Source of the DNA: Methylobacterium sp. Leaf118
Lineage (GTDB): Bacteria; Pseudomonadota; Alphaproteobacteria; Rhizobiales; Beijerinckiaceae
Reading direction: 5' to 3'
Assembly (NCBI RefSeq): GCF_920984675.1
Contig: NZ_CAKLBV010000050.1
Span: 1-34,635, forward strand
Length of the DNA stretch: 34,635 nt
Shown: one piece after another, positions 1 through 7,667 of the stretch
How positions within the stretch are numbered: the first letter of the stretch is position 1
Layout of the letters: every line of letters starts with the position of its first letter
Notes under the pieces: model-generated
What the model was told of the DNA's origin: nothing
The model's database searches: none
What the model saw: the letters and a program-made list of their open reading frames with translations, nothing else
Made by a program: the position numbers and the translations under genes

Positions 1-633
1 CCAGGGGATGCCGGCGGCGTCGAGGGCCGCGAGCCCGGCCCGGCGGAACAGGCAGGGCGCGTCGAACGCCGCCAGCGGCAGCGGCGCGCCCGGCACCCGG
101 CCCGGCCAGGCGCGGGGGCCGATCCAGGCCATCGGCAGGTCGAGGAGCACCGCGCCCGGCGGCTCCGCCTCGGCGCCCTCCTGCCAGAGCAGGGCGAGGT
201 CGAGCTCGCCCGCCGCCAGCCCCGCCCGCAGCACCGCGTCCCGCTCCACCCGCGCGCCGACCCGGACCTGCGGATGGGCCTGCGCGAACCGGGCGAGCAC
301 GGGCGGCAGATGGGTCTCGGCGACGTCCTGCGGCAGGCCGAGCCGCACCGCCCCCGACAGGGGCGGGGCCCGGAGGGCGGCGAGCGCCGCGTCGTTCAGG
401 GCGAGCAGGCGCCGGGCGTAGCCGAGCAGCGCCTCGCCCGCCTCGGTGAGCGCGAGGCCGCGCCCCTGCTTGAGGAAGAGCGGGCACCCGACCTGATCCT
501 CGAGCTTGCGCAGCTGCAGACTGACCGCGGAGGGCGAGCGGCCGAGCCGCGCCGCCGCCCGGGCATAGCCGCCGAGATCGATGCCGGTCACGAAGCTGCG
601 CAGGACGTCCATGTCGAGATTGGTGGGCGGCAT
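1..633 (-). CDS. LysR-family transcriptional regulator (3' part cut off by window)
   Basis: Reading the reverse strand from the ATG at 633 gives 211 uninterrupted codons to the window edge. The N-terminus is a winged helix-turn-helix: MDVLRSFV at residues 8-15, then the ARAAARLGRSPSAVSLQLRKL pattern around 23-43 and FLKQGRGLALTEAGEALL after it. This is the classic LysR DNA-binding domain. It continues into a type 2 periplasmic-binding-like effector domain starting near residue 95 (GAVRLGLPQDVAETHLPPVL). An in-frame Met at residue 8 is an alternative start. The gene diverges from the tautomerase/permease genes, the usual arrangement for a LysR protein controlling its neighbour. Effector unknown. 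Roughly the last 70-90 residues should lie outside the window. Confidence 0.93.
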   Translation of the reverse strand, partial: MPPTNLDMDVLRSFVTGIDLGGYARAAARLGRSPSAVSLQLRKLEDQVGCPLFLKQGRGLALTEAGEALLGYARRLLALNDAALAALRAPPLSGAVRLGLPQDVAETHLPPVLARFAQAHPQVRVGARVERDAVLRAGLAAGELDLALLWQEGAEAEPPGAVLLDLPMAWIGPRAWPGRVPGAPLPLAAFDAPCLFRRAGLAALDAAGIPW

Positions 634-855
634 CGTCGACTGTTCGTTTTTCCGCAACATTCCATTTGAAACTTCGTGATATTCGCAACGATTACCGCCG
701 TCTACAGCCTCAACCCGAGAGGTCGGCGCCGGCGCTCGGGACAGGCCGAGCCGGCGTGAAATCCTGAGGGCGTTCCGGATCCCGTGTCCGGGACGCGCCG
801 CTCGGTCTCTCCCGTCGACGGCCCGGACGGCCGTCCGAGGATCGAGGAGACAGCG
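634..855. promoter_or_regulatory. Divergent LysR/tautomerase intergenic region with a repeated TTCGT...CGCAAC motif
   Basis: This stretch separates the divergent LysR and tautomerase starts and is AT-richer than its surroundings at 640-690. TTCGT at 643-647 is followed by CGCAAC at 653-658. The same pair recurs at 673-677 and 684-689, so the two copies sit about 30 bp (three helical turns) apart with spacers of 5 and 6 bp. Paired sites on one DNA face beside a LysR gene suggest autoregulatory operator sites. That is inference; no canonical T-N11-A box was demonstrated. Confidence 0.35.
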
Positions 856-1275
856 ATGCCGTTCGTGAGCGTGAAGGTGGCCGGCCCCCTGGACGGGGCG
901 CAGGTGACGCGTCTCCGGCAGGGGATCACGGACCTGATGGCGGAGATGCTGGGCAAGCGGGCGGACCTGACCGCCGTGCTGATCGAGCCGGTGGCGGGGG
1001 AATGGGCCATCGGGGCGGAGCCGGTGGCTCGCGCCGCCCATCTCGACGCGACGGTGACCCTCGGGACCAACACGGCGCCGGAGAAGGCCCGCTTCATCGC
1101 CGCCGCCCATCGCCTCCTCGCCGCATTGCTGGGGCCGGACCTGCCGCTCGCCACCTACGTCGTGGTGAGCGAGGTTCCGGCCGAATCCTGGGGCTATGCC
1201 GGCCGGACCCAGGCGGAACGGGCCCAGGAGCGGTCCCAGGGGCGGGATGCCGGCTCAGGATCCGTCCCGGCCTGA
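856..1275 (+). CDS. 4-oxalocrotonate tautomerase-family protein
   Basis: A 139-residue protein beginning MPFVSVKV. The proline directly after the initiator Met is the catalytic general base of tautomerase-superfamily enzymes once Met is removed, which strongly fixes the start at ATG 856. A GAGGAGA ribosome-binding site lies just upstream. The sequence shows a beta-alpha-beta unit (VSVKVAGPLDGAQVTRLRQGITDLMAEML), then ADLTAVLIEPV, and a second similar unit (LDATVTLGTNTAPEKARFIAAAHRLL). It is therefore longer than the 62-residue 4-OT type and resembles fused or extended tautomerases. It precedes a permease and lies opposite a LysR regulator, so a role in catabolism of a keto/enol acid is plausible. 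The substrate cannot be read from the sequence. Confidence 0.85.
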   Translation: MPFVSVKVAGPLDGAQVTRLRQGITDLMAEMLGKRADLTAVLIEPVAGEWAIGAEPVARAAHLDATVTLGTNTAPEKARFIAAAHRLLAALLGPDLPLATYVVVSEVPAESWGYAGRTQAERAQERSQGRDAGSGSVPA

Positions 1276-1386
1276 CAGCGGGTCCGATCCGACGCTCCCC
1301 GCGGCCCGGGGACATTGAAACCGGCGCTCGCCCGGACATCTTGGCCGGTGCGCCGCGGACCGTGGCGCTCCCGAGAGGGCCTGAAT

Positions 1387-2784
1387 GTGAGCTTCCTGAT
1401 CTGCCTCGCGGCCCTCTTCTTCCTGATGGGGATCGCCTACCGGGGCTTCTCGGTGATCCTGTTCGCCCCCATCGCCGCCATGGGCGCGGTGCTGCTCACC
1501 GACCCCTCCGCGGTGCCGACCCTGTTCTCCGGCCTGTTCATGGAGAAGCTCGTCGGCTTCCTGAAGCTGTACTTCCCGGTCTTCCTGCTCGGCGCCGTCT
1601 TCGGCAAGCTCGTGGAGGTGTCGGGCTTCGCCCGCTCCATCGTCGGGGCGGTCACCGGCGTGCTGGGGGAGGGGCGGGCGATCGTGGCGATCGTGCTGGT
1701 GGGCGCGATCCTGACCTATGGCGGCGTCTCGCTGTTCGTGGCGGTGTTCGCGGTCTACCCCTTCGCCGCCGAGCTGTTTCGCCGCTCGGACATCCCGAAG
1801 CGCCTGATCCCGGGGACGATCGCCCTCGGCGCCTTCACCTTCACCATGGACACCCTGCCGGGCACGCCGCAGATCCAGAACATCATCCCGGCCTCCTTCT
1901 TCAAGACCGACGCCTACGCCGCGCCCTGGCTCGGGATCATCGGGGCGCTCTTCGTGTTCGGGGTCGGCGTCACCTATCTCGAACGGCGCCGCCGCAGCGC
2001 GGAGCGGGCGGGCGAAGGCTACGGCGAGGGCCACGCGAACGAGCCGCAGGTGGTCGAGGACACGATCACGATCCCGCCCCTCGTCGCGCTCGTGCCGCTG
2101 CTCATCGTCGGGATCGGCAACAAGCTGCTGCTCGGCTGGATCACCGCCGCCTACGGCGAGCAGGCGAGCGCGGCGCTGACCCCGGAGATGGTCGCCCACC
2201 CCGTCACCGTGCCGGTCAAGGCGGTCGCGGCGATCTGGGCGGTGGAGGGCGCGCTCCTGCTCGGCATCCTCGCCACCGTGATCCTGGGCTGGCGCAACCT
2301 CGCCCCGCGCTTCGCGGAGGGCTCGAAGGCGGCGGTCGCGGGGGCGCTGCTCGCCGGGATGAACACCGCGACCGAATACGGCTTCGGCGCTGTCATCGCG
2401 GCGCTGCCGGGCTTCAAGACGATCTCGGACGCGCTCTCGACGATTCCCAACCCGCTCATCAACGAGGCGGTGACCGTCAACGTGCTGGCGGGCGTCACCG
2501 GCTCGGCGTCCGGCGGGCTCTCGATCGCGCTGGGCGCCCTGTCGGGCCGCTTCGTCGAGGCGGCGCAGGCGGCGGGCATCCCCCTGGAGGTGATGCACCG
2601 CGTCGCCTCGATGGCCAGCGGCGGCATGGACACCCTGCCGCACAACGGCGCGGTGATCACGCTGCTGGCGGTCACCGGCCTCACCCACCGCCAGTCCTAC
2701 GGCGACATCTTCGCGATCACGCTCATCAAGACCGCGGCGGTGTTCGTCGTGATCGGCGTCTATTACCTCACCGGTCTGGTGTGA
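1387..2784 (+). CDS. GntP-family (gluconate:H+ symporter-like) permease
   Basis: A 465-residue, very hydrophobic inner-membrane protein with about a dozen predicted membrane spans. It has the GntP/CitMHS-type layout: an N-terminal FLICLAALFFLMGIAYRG segment, a GKLVEVSGFARSI loop, the FTFTMDTLPGTPQIQN re-entrant-like loop near residue 155, and a C-terminal SGGMDTLPHNGAVITLL segment near 415 that echoes it. The GTG at 1387 is chosen because GAGAGGG at 1373-1379 sits 7 bases upstream and because translation from further upstream adds only a charged non-membrane leader. It lies 111 bp after the tautomerase gene in the same direction and probably imports an organic acid that the tautomerase pathway handles. 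Substrate is inferred only. Confidence 0.85.
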   Translation: MSFLICLAALFFLMGIAYRGFSVILFAPIAAMGAVLLTDPSAVPTLFSGLFMEKLVGFLKLYFPVFLLGAVFGKLVEVSGFARSIVGAVTGVLGEGRAIVAIVLVGAILTYGGVSLFVAVFAVYPFAAELFRRSDIPKRLIPGTIALGAFTFTMDTLPGTPQIQNIIPASFFKTDAYAAPWLGIIGALFVFGVGVTYLERRRRSAERAGEGYGEGHANEPQVVEDTITIPPLVALVPLLIVGIGNKLLLGWITAAYGEQASAALTPEMVAHPVTVPVKAVAAIWAVEGALLLGILATVILGWRNLAPRFAEGSKAAVAGALLAGMNTATEYGFGAVIAALPGFKTISDALSTIPNPLINEAVTVNVLAGVTGSASGGLSIALGALSGRFVEAAQAAGIPLEVMHRVASMASGGMDTLPHNGAVITLLAVTGLTHRQSYGDIFAITLIKTAAVFVVIGVYYLTGLV

Positions 2785-2794
2785 GCCCGGCGGC

Positions 2795-3619
2795 TCAGCC
2801 CGGCGCGTCGGCGAAGCCGCGCCCGGTCCAGACCCGCACCGTCACGCTCGCCTGCCCGTCGGCGATGCGGATGCGGTTGTAGGCGTTGGGCTCGTTGCCG
2901 CGCAGGCGCGTCGAGGTGGCCGAGCCGGCCTGGACCGCCAGCAGCCGCGTGCCCAACGCCTCGGCCGTGCCGCGGTCGACCGCCTCGCCGTCGGGCTCGG
3001 CCCCGCTCTCCGGCGCCTCGACGAAGCGGGCGTAATGGCGGTGGAGGTGGCCGGCGAGCGTCAGCCCGACGCCGTGGCGGCGAAAGGCGTCGAGCGCCTC
3101 GTCGGCGCGCCCGACGAGGCGGGCCTCCTCGTCCCAGGGCGGCGGCATGAACGGGTGATGCCCCACCACGATCCGGAATCGTCCCGCGGGCAGGGCGGCG
3201 AGCCGCGCCTCGGTGCGGGCGATCTGCGAGCGGGTGATCTTGCCTTGCGACCAGTCGGTCTCCGGCGCCCAGGTCCGCACCGTGTTGAGGCAGATCACCG
3301 CGATCTCCGCGTCGAGGAAGGTCGGCTCGGTCTCGGAATGGATGAAGTTGCGATAGCGGCGGAACGGGTGGAAGAAGCGGCTGAAGAGCTTGAAATGGGC
3401 GATGTCGTGGTTGCCCGGCACCGCCACCCAGGGGGCCGCGAGCCGGGCGAGAAACGCCCGCGCCTCGGCGTATTCCCGCCGCCGCGCCCGCATGGTGAAG
3501 TCGCCCGAGGCGATGATCAGGTCGGGCCGGTCGCGGTTGAGCTCGTCCACGAGCCCCTCCACCACCGCCGGATCGACGCATCCGAAATGGAGGTCGGAGA
3601 TGTGTGCGATCCGCCTCAC
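2795..3619 (-). CDS. Calcineurin-like metallophosphoesterase
   Basis: A 274-residue protein with all binuclear-metal motifs of the calcineurin-like phosphoesterase fold in order: DLHFG (Asp9, His11), SGDFT (Asp40), GNHD (69-72), GHHP (153-156) and GHLH (190-193). There is no signal peptide, so it is probably cytosolic. It starts with GTG, and the GTGA overlap with the stop of the upstream lipid kinase gene indicates translational coupling. A lipid phosphate or cyclic nucleotide substrate is possible. The pairing with a diacylglycerol-kinase-like gene favours phospholipid or UDP-diacylglucosamine-type chemistry, but the exact reaction is not identifiable. It converges on the permease gene with a 10-bp gap. 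Confidence 0.92.
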   Translation of the reverse strand: MRRIAHISDLHFGCVDPAVVEGLVDELNRDRPDLIIASGDFTMRARRREYAEARAFLARLAAPWVAVPGNHDIAHFKLFSRFFHPFRRYRNFIHSETEPTFLDAEIAVICLNTVRTWAPETDWSQGKITRSQIARTEARLAALPAGRFRIVVGHHPFMPPPWDEEARLVGRADEALDAFRRHGVGLTLAGHLHRHYARFVEAPESGAEPDGEAVDRGTAEALGTRLLAVQAGSATSTRLRGNEPNAYNRIRIADGQASVTVRVWTGRGFADAPG

Positions 3620-4569
3620 GCCCGGGACTCCGGCGCGGCGTCGGCGGGCACGATCACGGTGAGCGCGCCGGGCCGCAGCCGGTAGCGCAAGAGCGAAGCG
3701 ATCAAGCGGATTTCCCCATCATTCATCACCCGTAACGCCCGGCGCCCCGCCGAGATCACCAGGCGATCGGATTCATGCCGCTCCAGGCCCGGCATCCCGC
3801 GCCAGGCGCCGGCCGCGAAGCCGAGCGCCAGCCGCGCGAGCCGCCACGGCGGCAGCCGGCGGGCGATGTAGAGCGTCAGGCGCCCGCCATCGACCCGTTC
3901 CCGCTTCACGATCTTTCCGGGGGCCTCGGCATAGTCGTCGTTGACGACGCAGAGCAGGCGCAGCCGCAGCCGCTCGGGCCGCCCGCCCGTGGACAGGGCC
4001 GCCCGCAGGCGCGGATAGGCCCCGAGATGACGCAGGGTGGCGAGGGCGAGCCGCAAGAGGCCGAAGAGGCCGAAGAGGTCGAGCAGGCCGAAGGGGCCGA
4101 CGTGACGCGCGCGGAGGGCTTCGCGGTGGCGCGCCATCCGGGCCGGCATGCCGATCACCGAGTTGATGACGAAGACGTGCCCGTTGACCTCGCCGAGATC
4201 GACGGCCCGGGGCCGACCCGTCCGCAGGAGGGCGATGGCGGCCTCGAGCGCGAGGGGAACGCCGAGATCCTTGGCCAGCAGGTTCATGGTGCCGAGCGGC
4301 AGGATGGCCAGCGCCACGCCGCGTCCCGCCAGCACCCCGGCGGCGCAGCCGAGCGTTCCGTCGCCGCCCGCCACCGCGACCGCCGCGATCCCCTCCATGC
4401 CGGCCGCGCGCCGCATCCGCTCGGGCAGGGGCAGGGGGAGGGGCAGGTCCGGGTCGGGCTCGGGGGCGAGGTCGAACCCGGCCGCCGTCAAGCGCCCGCG
4501 GATCGCCGCGGGGGTCAGGCCGCTCGCGAAGGCGCCCGAGGCGGCGTTGACGACGAGGGCGATGCGCAT
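3616..4569 (-). CDS. Diacylglycerol kinase-like lipid kinase (DAGK catalytic domain)
   Basis: A 317-residue protein with the nucleotide-binding signature of the DAGK/YegS/sphingosine kinase family: VVNAASG at 6-12, AVAGGDGTLGCAAG around 65-78 (GGDGT at 68-72) and LPLGTMNLLAKDLG downstream. The C-terminal half has the expected beta-rich domain ending with a NDGE motif. It would phosphorylate a lipid acceptor at the membrane. An oddity is the stretch at residues 37-49, an alternating Pro-Asp/Pro-Leu run encoded by a 6-bp-period repeat at about 4424-4465. This probably expanded by slippage in a loop. It is first in a two-gene reverse unit with the metallophosphoesterase. Confidence 0.9.
   Translation of the reverse strand: MRIALVVNAASGAFASGLTPAAIRGRLTAAGFDLAPEPDPDLPLPLPLPERMRRAAGMEGIAAVAVAGGDGTLGCAAGVLAGRGVALAILPLGTMNLLAKDLGVPLALEAAIALLRTGRPRAVDLGEVNGHVFVINSVIGMPARMARHREALRARHVGPFGLLDLFGLFGLLRLALATLRHLGAYPRLRAALSTGGRPERLRLRLLCVVNDDYAEAPGKIVKRERVDGGRLTLYIARRLPPWRLARLALGFAAGAWRGMPGLERHESDRLVISAGRRALRVMNDGEIRLIASLLRYRLRPGALTVIVPADAAPESRA
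4424..4465. repeat. 6-bp-period GGGCAG-type repeat inside the lipid kinase gene
   Basis: Imperfect hexamers GGGCAG, GGGCAG, GGGGAG, GGGCAG, then GTCCGG/GTCGGG/CTCGGG, run in frame with the lipid kinase. They encode an alternating acidic/Leu-Pro dipeptide tract in a predicted loop before the GGDGT motif. A simple sequence tract likely to vary between strains. Confidence 0.6.
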
Positions 4570-4647
4570 GGGGCGGGCGGTCCGGCTTTGATCCGCCGGG
4601 ACATGGCAGAGCCCGCTGTCGGGCCTGTGACGGCGAGCGCCCCGGGC

Positions 4648-5151
4648 TCAGCCCCGCGGCGGGCGCCGCTCCGCGATGCGGGCCTGGAACCAGTCGCGCA
4701 GCAATTCGCGCTCGTAGAAGAAGGTCTGCCCCGAGGAGGCGCGGGCGTAGCGCATCAGGAAGTTGAGGTCGGAGACCGTCTCCTCCGCCGACAGCACGGT
4801 CCGCCGTCCCTCGCGCAGGGCATAGCGCAGGTGGAAGCGCGGCGGGGTGACGTCGTTGACCACCCGCAGGCCGAAGGGAGCATTCGCCCCCGGCTGGTCC
4901 ATGCCGGCGAGGTCGATGTCGAGCACGGCGATGTCGAGGCTCTGCCCCGGCGCCAGGACCCGGTTGCCCAGCGTCTCGAACAGCCGGCGCATCTCGGCGA
5001 GGGTCACCCGCAGGGAGACCCCCGAGCCGAAGCGGTTCTGCGCGTCGGTGTAGCGCTCGGGCTCGACGAAGCGGACACTCACCTGAGCGAGCGCCGGCCC
5101 GGGAATGGCCAGCGCGCCCAGGAGCGCGAGCCGCCCGAGCCCCCGCCTCAT
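4648..5151 (-). CDS. Secreted DUF3016 family protein
   Basis: A 167-residue protein with a clear signal peptide (MRRGLGRLALLGALAIPGPALA, cleaved before QVSV), so it is periplasmic or exported. The mature part matches the DUF3016 pattern: VRFVEPERYTD near the N-terminus, a central LAPGQSLDIAVLDIDLAGM, then VVNDVTPPRFHLRY, and a C-terminal LNFLMRY...FFYERELLRDWF block. The family has no established function. ATG 5151 overlaps the stop of the upstream small gene (ATGA), so the two are translationally coupled and probably act together. Confidence 0.85.
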   Translation of the reverse strand: MRRGLGRLALLGALAIPGPALAQVSVRFVEPERYTDAQNRFGSGVSLRVTLAEMRRLFETLGNRVLAPGQSLDIAVLDIDLAGMDQPGANAPFGLRVVNDVTPPRFHLRYALREGRRTVLSAEETVSDLNFLMRYARASSGQTFFYERELLRDWFQARIAERRPPRG

Positions 5152-5363
5152 TGCTGCGAGCGCTTGATGATCGCCTGCAACGCCCGGGCGACCGGCTCGG
5201 TCACGGTACGCCGGTACTTGCGGTGGACCAGCTGACCGTTGTGGTAGATGTCCTGCTCGACGTAGAGCCGCTCCCCGTCCCAGCGGACGATGTTGTCGGA
5301 TTCCGTCGTTTCCTCGACGCCCAGATCCTGCCGGAGGATTGGTGCGCCGGATGTCGTCTGCAT
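5148..5363 (-). CDS. Conserved-looking 71-residue hypothetical protein coupled to DUF3016
   Basis: A small soluble protein beginning MQTTSGAPILRQDLG. It has an acidic central segment (VEETTESDNIVRWDGERLYVEQDI) and a basic C-terminus (HRKYRRTVTEPVARALQAIIKRSQQ). The ATG at 5363 is preferred over a GTG at 5384 because an ACGAGG element lies about 6 bases upstream of it. The stop overlaps the DUF3016 start by the ATGA arrangement. There is no signal peptide or membrane segment. I do not recognise the family. Codon use is as G/C-biased at third positions as in its neighbours, which supports a real gene. Confidence 0.7.
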   Translation of the reverse strand: MQTTSGAPILRQDLGVEETTESDNIVRWDGERLYVEQDIYHNGQLVHRKYRRTVTEPVARALQAIIKRSQQ

Positions 5364-5499
5364 GGATCGCCTCGTCTCGGCCACGGGTCACGCTCACCCT
5401 CACCGTCTTTAAGGCCTGCGGGCGCGGGGCACCAGCGGCCGACGCAGCCCCGCGGGGCCGTTCCCGTGACGGGCGGCGGCCCGGTGAACGGGCGCCCGC

Positions 5500-6063
5500 T
5501 CAGCGCACCATCACTTGGTCCTTGATGCGCTGGTAGGTGGCCCGGTTGAGGACGCGCTTCGACAGGAGCTGCTCGACGGAGGTGTAGGGGCGGTGCCCGA
5601 TGATCGTCCGGCCGATCGCGCCCCCGCCCTTGAGCCCGTTCAGCTCGGCCAGGGTGGCGGTGTTGAGATCGAGCAGGGCCACCGCCGCAGCCGGCGCGTT
5701 CTCCGCCGCGGCCTCGGCCGGGTCGAGCGGGGGAGGGGGCGGCTCGGCGGCCCGAGGCGGGGCGGGCGGCGGGTCCAGAGGCCGTGCCGGCCCGGGCACG
5801 GGTTCGGGCCTGGCCGCCGCCGAAGGGGCCGGAGCGGGGGTCGGGGTGGGGTTAGGCTTGGCGGCGGCCTCCGGTGCGGCGGGCGGCGTCTCGGCGCGGC
5901 CCGGCTCGGACCGGCGGCCGTCCTGCGGGGCGCTCGTGCGCGCCGGCTCGGGAGCAGGGGTGGGGGCAGGGGACCGCAGCCAGAAGACCTGCACGACCCC
6001 CGTGATCCCCGCCACCGCCACCAGCAGGAGGAGCACCCGCAGGACCGCCGAGCCGCTCAACAT
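5500..6063 (-). CDS. Membrane-anchored helix-hairpin-helix (ComEA-like) protein with Pro-rich linker
   Basis: A 187-residue protein with three parts. Residues 7-29 form a single N-terminal membrane segment (LRVLLLLVAVAGITGVVQVFW). Residues 31-128 are an extremely Pro/Ala-rich, low-complexity linker. Residues 130-187 form a helix-hairpin-helix DNA-binding motif of the HHH_3/ComEA type (LLDLNTATLAELNGL...IGRTIIGHRPY...LNRATYQRIKDQV). ATG 6063 is chosen because a GGGGGAGG ribosome-binding site lies about 6 bases upstream and it places the membrane segment at the very N-terminus. The layout fits a protein anchored in the inner membrane that reaches DNA, as ComEA does in transformation, but no other competence gene is nearby. 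Confidence 0.8.
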   Translation of the reverse strand: MLSGSAVLRVLLLLVAVAGITGVVQVFWLRSPAPTPAPEPARTSAPQDGRRSEPGRAETPPAAPEAAAKPNPTPTPAPAPSAAARPEPVPGPARPLDPPPAPPRAAEPPPPPLDPAEAAAENAPAAAVALLDLNTATLAELNGLKGGGAIGRTIIGHRPYTSVEQLLSKRVLNRATYQRIKDQVMVR

Positions 6064-6346
6064 TCGAGACCTCCCCCGCGGGAGCCCTGGCGCCCGCGCC
6101 CTCCGGCGCGTCCTGCCACGTCCCGTTCCGATCCCCATTCCGGGGCGATCGAGCCCGGACTTAAGCCGATCTTAAGGCGTTCCTGGGGAACGAACATCCG
6201 GGTCCCCCCGGAATCACCGCCTGTGCACAGCTCGCTCGCGCACAATTCAGAGTGAGGCGGGATCCGGGACGACGCCGCGCGCCGTCCCTGTCGGGGCCTT
6301 TGTGGCGCCGCGGCACCACCTGCGACGCAGCGCCGGACGGGGCGCG
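6064..6346. other. Intergenic region between HHH protein and patatin genes
   Basis: Divergent spacer between the HHH protein and patatin genes. It contains a CTTAAG-type dyad (6160-6178) and otherwise nothing I can assign. The patatin promoter motif follows at 6347. Confidence 0.4.
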
Positions 6347-6371
6347 GGAACGCGATACGGCCAAGCTCGTT
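6347..6371 (+). promoter_or_regulatory. EcfG-type general stress promoter, GGAAC-N16-CGTT
   Basis: GGAAC at 6347-6351 and CGTT at 6368-6371 are separated by exactly 16 bases. This matches the consensus for the alphaproteobacterial general stress sigma factor EcfG (the PhyR pathway, first described in Methylobacterium). It ends 45 bases before the patatin ATG and points toward it, an appropriate place for a promoter. Confidence 0.6.
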
Positions 6372-6416
6372 CTGGTATAAGCTGAGCCGTTCGCCCGGGC
6401 TCGTCGGAATTTCTCG

Positions 6417-7610
6417 ATGTCTTCTCGCTTCCGCTGGTCGCGCCTGCTCGCCGCCGCGCTCGTCGCGGGGCCGGCCGCCGCCTGCGCCTCGCTGCCGCGC
6501 ACGGCCTACACGCAGGCCGAGGCCGAGGCCGCCGCCGTTCCGGGCATGGTCGGGGTGCGCGCCTATGCCGATGCCAGCGCCGCGGAATTCGTCGCGATGG
6601 CGGCGGGCCCGCAGCGCAAGCGGCAGGCCTTCAGCTACCTCGCCCTCTCGGGCGGCGGCGGCGACGGCGCTTACGGGGCCGGCGTGCTCAACGGCTGGAC
6701 CGCCTCGGGGACGCGGCCGGAATTCACCATCGTGTCCGGCGTCTCGACCGGCGCCCTGATCGCGCCCTTCGCTTTCCTGGGCCCGGCCTACGACCCCTAC
6801 CTCACCGAGATCTACACGAGCGGCATCGCCGGCTCGCTGGTGCAGGGGCCGAGCCTCGCCAACGTGCTGTTCGGCTCGGGGCTGTTCGGCGACGGGCGCC
6901 TGCGCGACCTGATCGCCCGCTACGTCACGCCCGACCTCCTGCGCGCCGTCGCCGAGGAGCACGCCAAGGGCCGGCGCCTGCTCGTGGTGACGACCAACCT
7001 CGATACGCAGCGCGCCGTGATCTGGAACATGGGCGCCATCGCGGCGAGCGGGGCGCCGAACGCCGTGGCCCTGTTCGCCGACGTGCTGACCGCCTCCGCC
7101 AGCATCCCGGCGGTGTTCCCGCCCCAGCTTCTCGACGTGCAGGCGGAGGGCCGCGCCTTCCAGGAGATGCATGTCGACGGCTCGGTGGTGACGCCGGTCT
7201 TCACCCTGCCGCAGTCGTTCCTGGTGCGGGACGGGCGCATCAAGAGCGCCGGCAAGGCCGACATCTACGTCGTCATCAACGGGCGGCTGGAGCCGGAATT
7301 CGAGGTGACGAAGAACAACACCCTGTCGATCGTCGAGAAGTCGTTCACGACCGCCAGCCGCGCCCGCTCCCGGGCGACGCTCGTGGCCACCGACGCCTTC
7401 GCCAGCCGCAACGGCATCGGCTTCAACCTGACCTATATCGACGAGCGCGCGCCCCAGACCACGACGGCGCGGGGCTTCGACACCGCCTATATGCGCAGCC
7501 TCTACCAGCTCGGCTACGACAACGCCCGCACCGGCCCGCTCTGGCACCGGGAGGTGCCCGCCGCGCCGCTGGTTCGGAACGTCGTCCAGGGCGCGGTAGC
7601 GGGGCGCTGA
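6417..7610 (+). CDS. Patatin-like phospholipase lipoprotein
   Basis: A 397-residue protein. The N-terminus is a lipoprotein-type signal (hydrophobic residues 9-22, candidate lipobox Cys23). The patatin catalytic elements follow: a glycine-rich oxyanion loop GGGGDGAYGAG at 79-89, the nucleophile elbow GVSTG at 108-112 (Ser110), and the catalytic Asp in HVDGS (Asp254). Together they form the Ser-Asp dyad of patatin-like lipid acyl hydrolases. It is probably an outer-membrane or periplasmic lipase acting on phospholipids. The upstream GGAAC-N16-CGTT promoter suggests induction in the general stress response. It converges with glmS on the other strand. Confidence 0.9.
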   Translation: MSSRFRWSRLLAAALVAGPAAACASLPRTAYTQAEAEAAAVPGMVGVRAYADASAAEFVAMAAGPQRKRQAFSYLALSGGGGDGAYGAGVLNGWTASGTRPEFTIVSGVSTGALIAPFAFLGPAYDPYLTEIYTSGIAGSLVQGPSLANVLFGSGLFGDGRLRDLIARYVTPDLLRAVAEEHAKGRRLLVVTTNLDTQRAVIWNMGAIAASGAPNAVALFADVLTASASIPAVFPPQLLDVQAEGRAFQEMHVDGSVVTPVFTLPQSFLVRDGRIKSAGKADIYVVINGRLEPEFEVTKNNTLSIVEKSFTTASRARSRATLVATDAFASRNGIGFNLTYIDERAPQTTTARGFDTAYMRSLYQLGYDNARTGPLWHREVPAAPLVRNVVQGAVAGR

Positions 7611-7667
7611 CGCGGAGCCCGGCCGGGCCGTCCTGGCAGGGTACGGGCCCGCCCCGGCCCACCCGCC

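Noticed and set aside
1002..2882. Long open frames on both strands over the tautomerase/permease region
   Set aside because: Arg/Pro/Gly-rich translations without motifs. The permease frame has coherent membrane spans and family landmarks.
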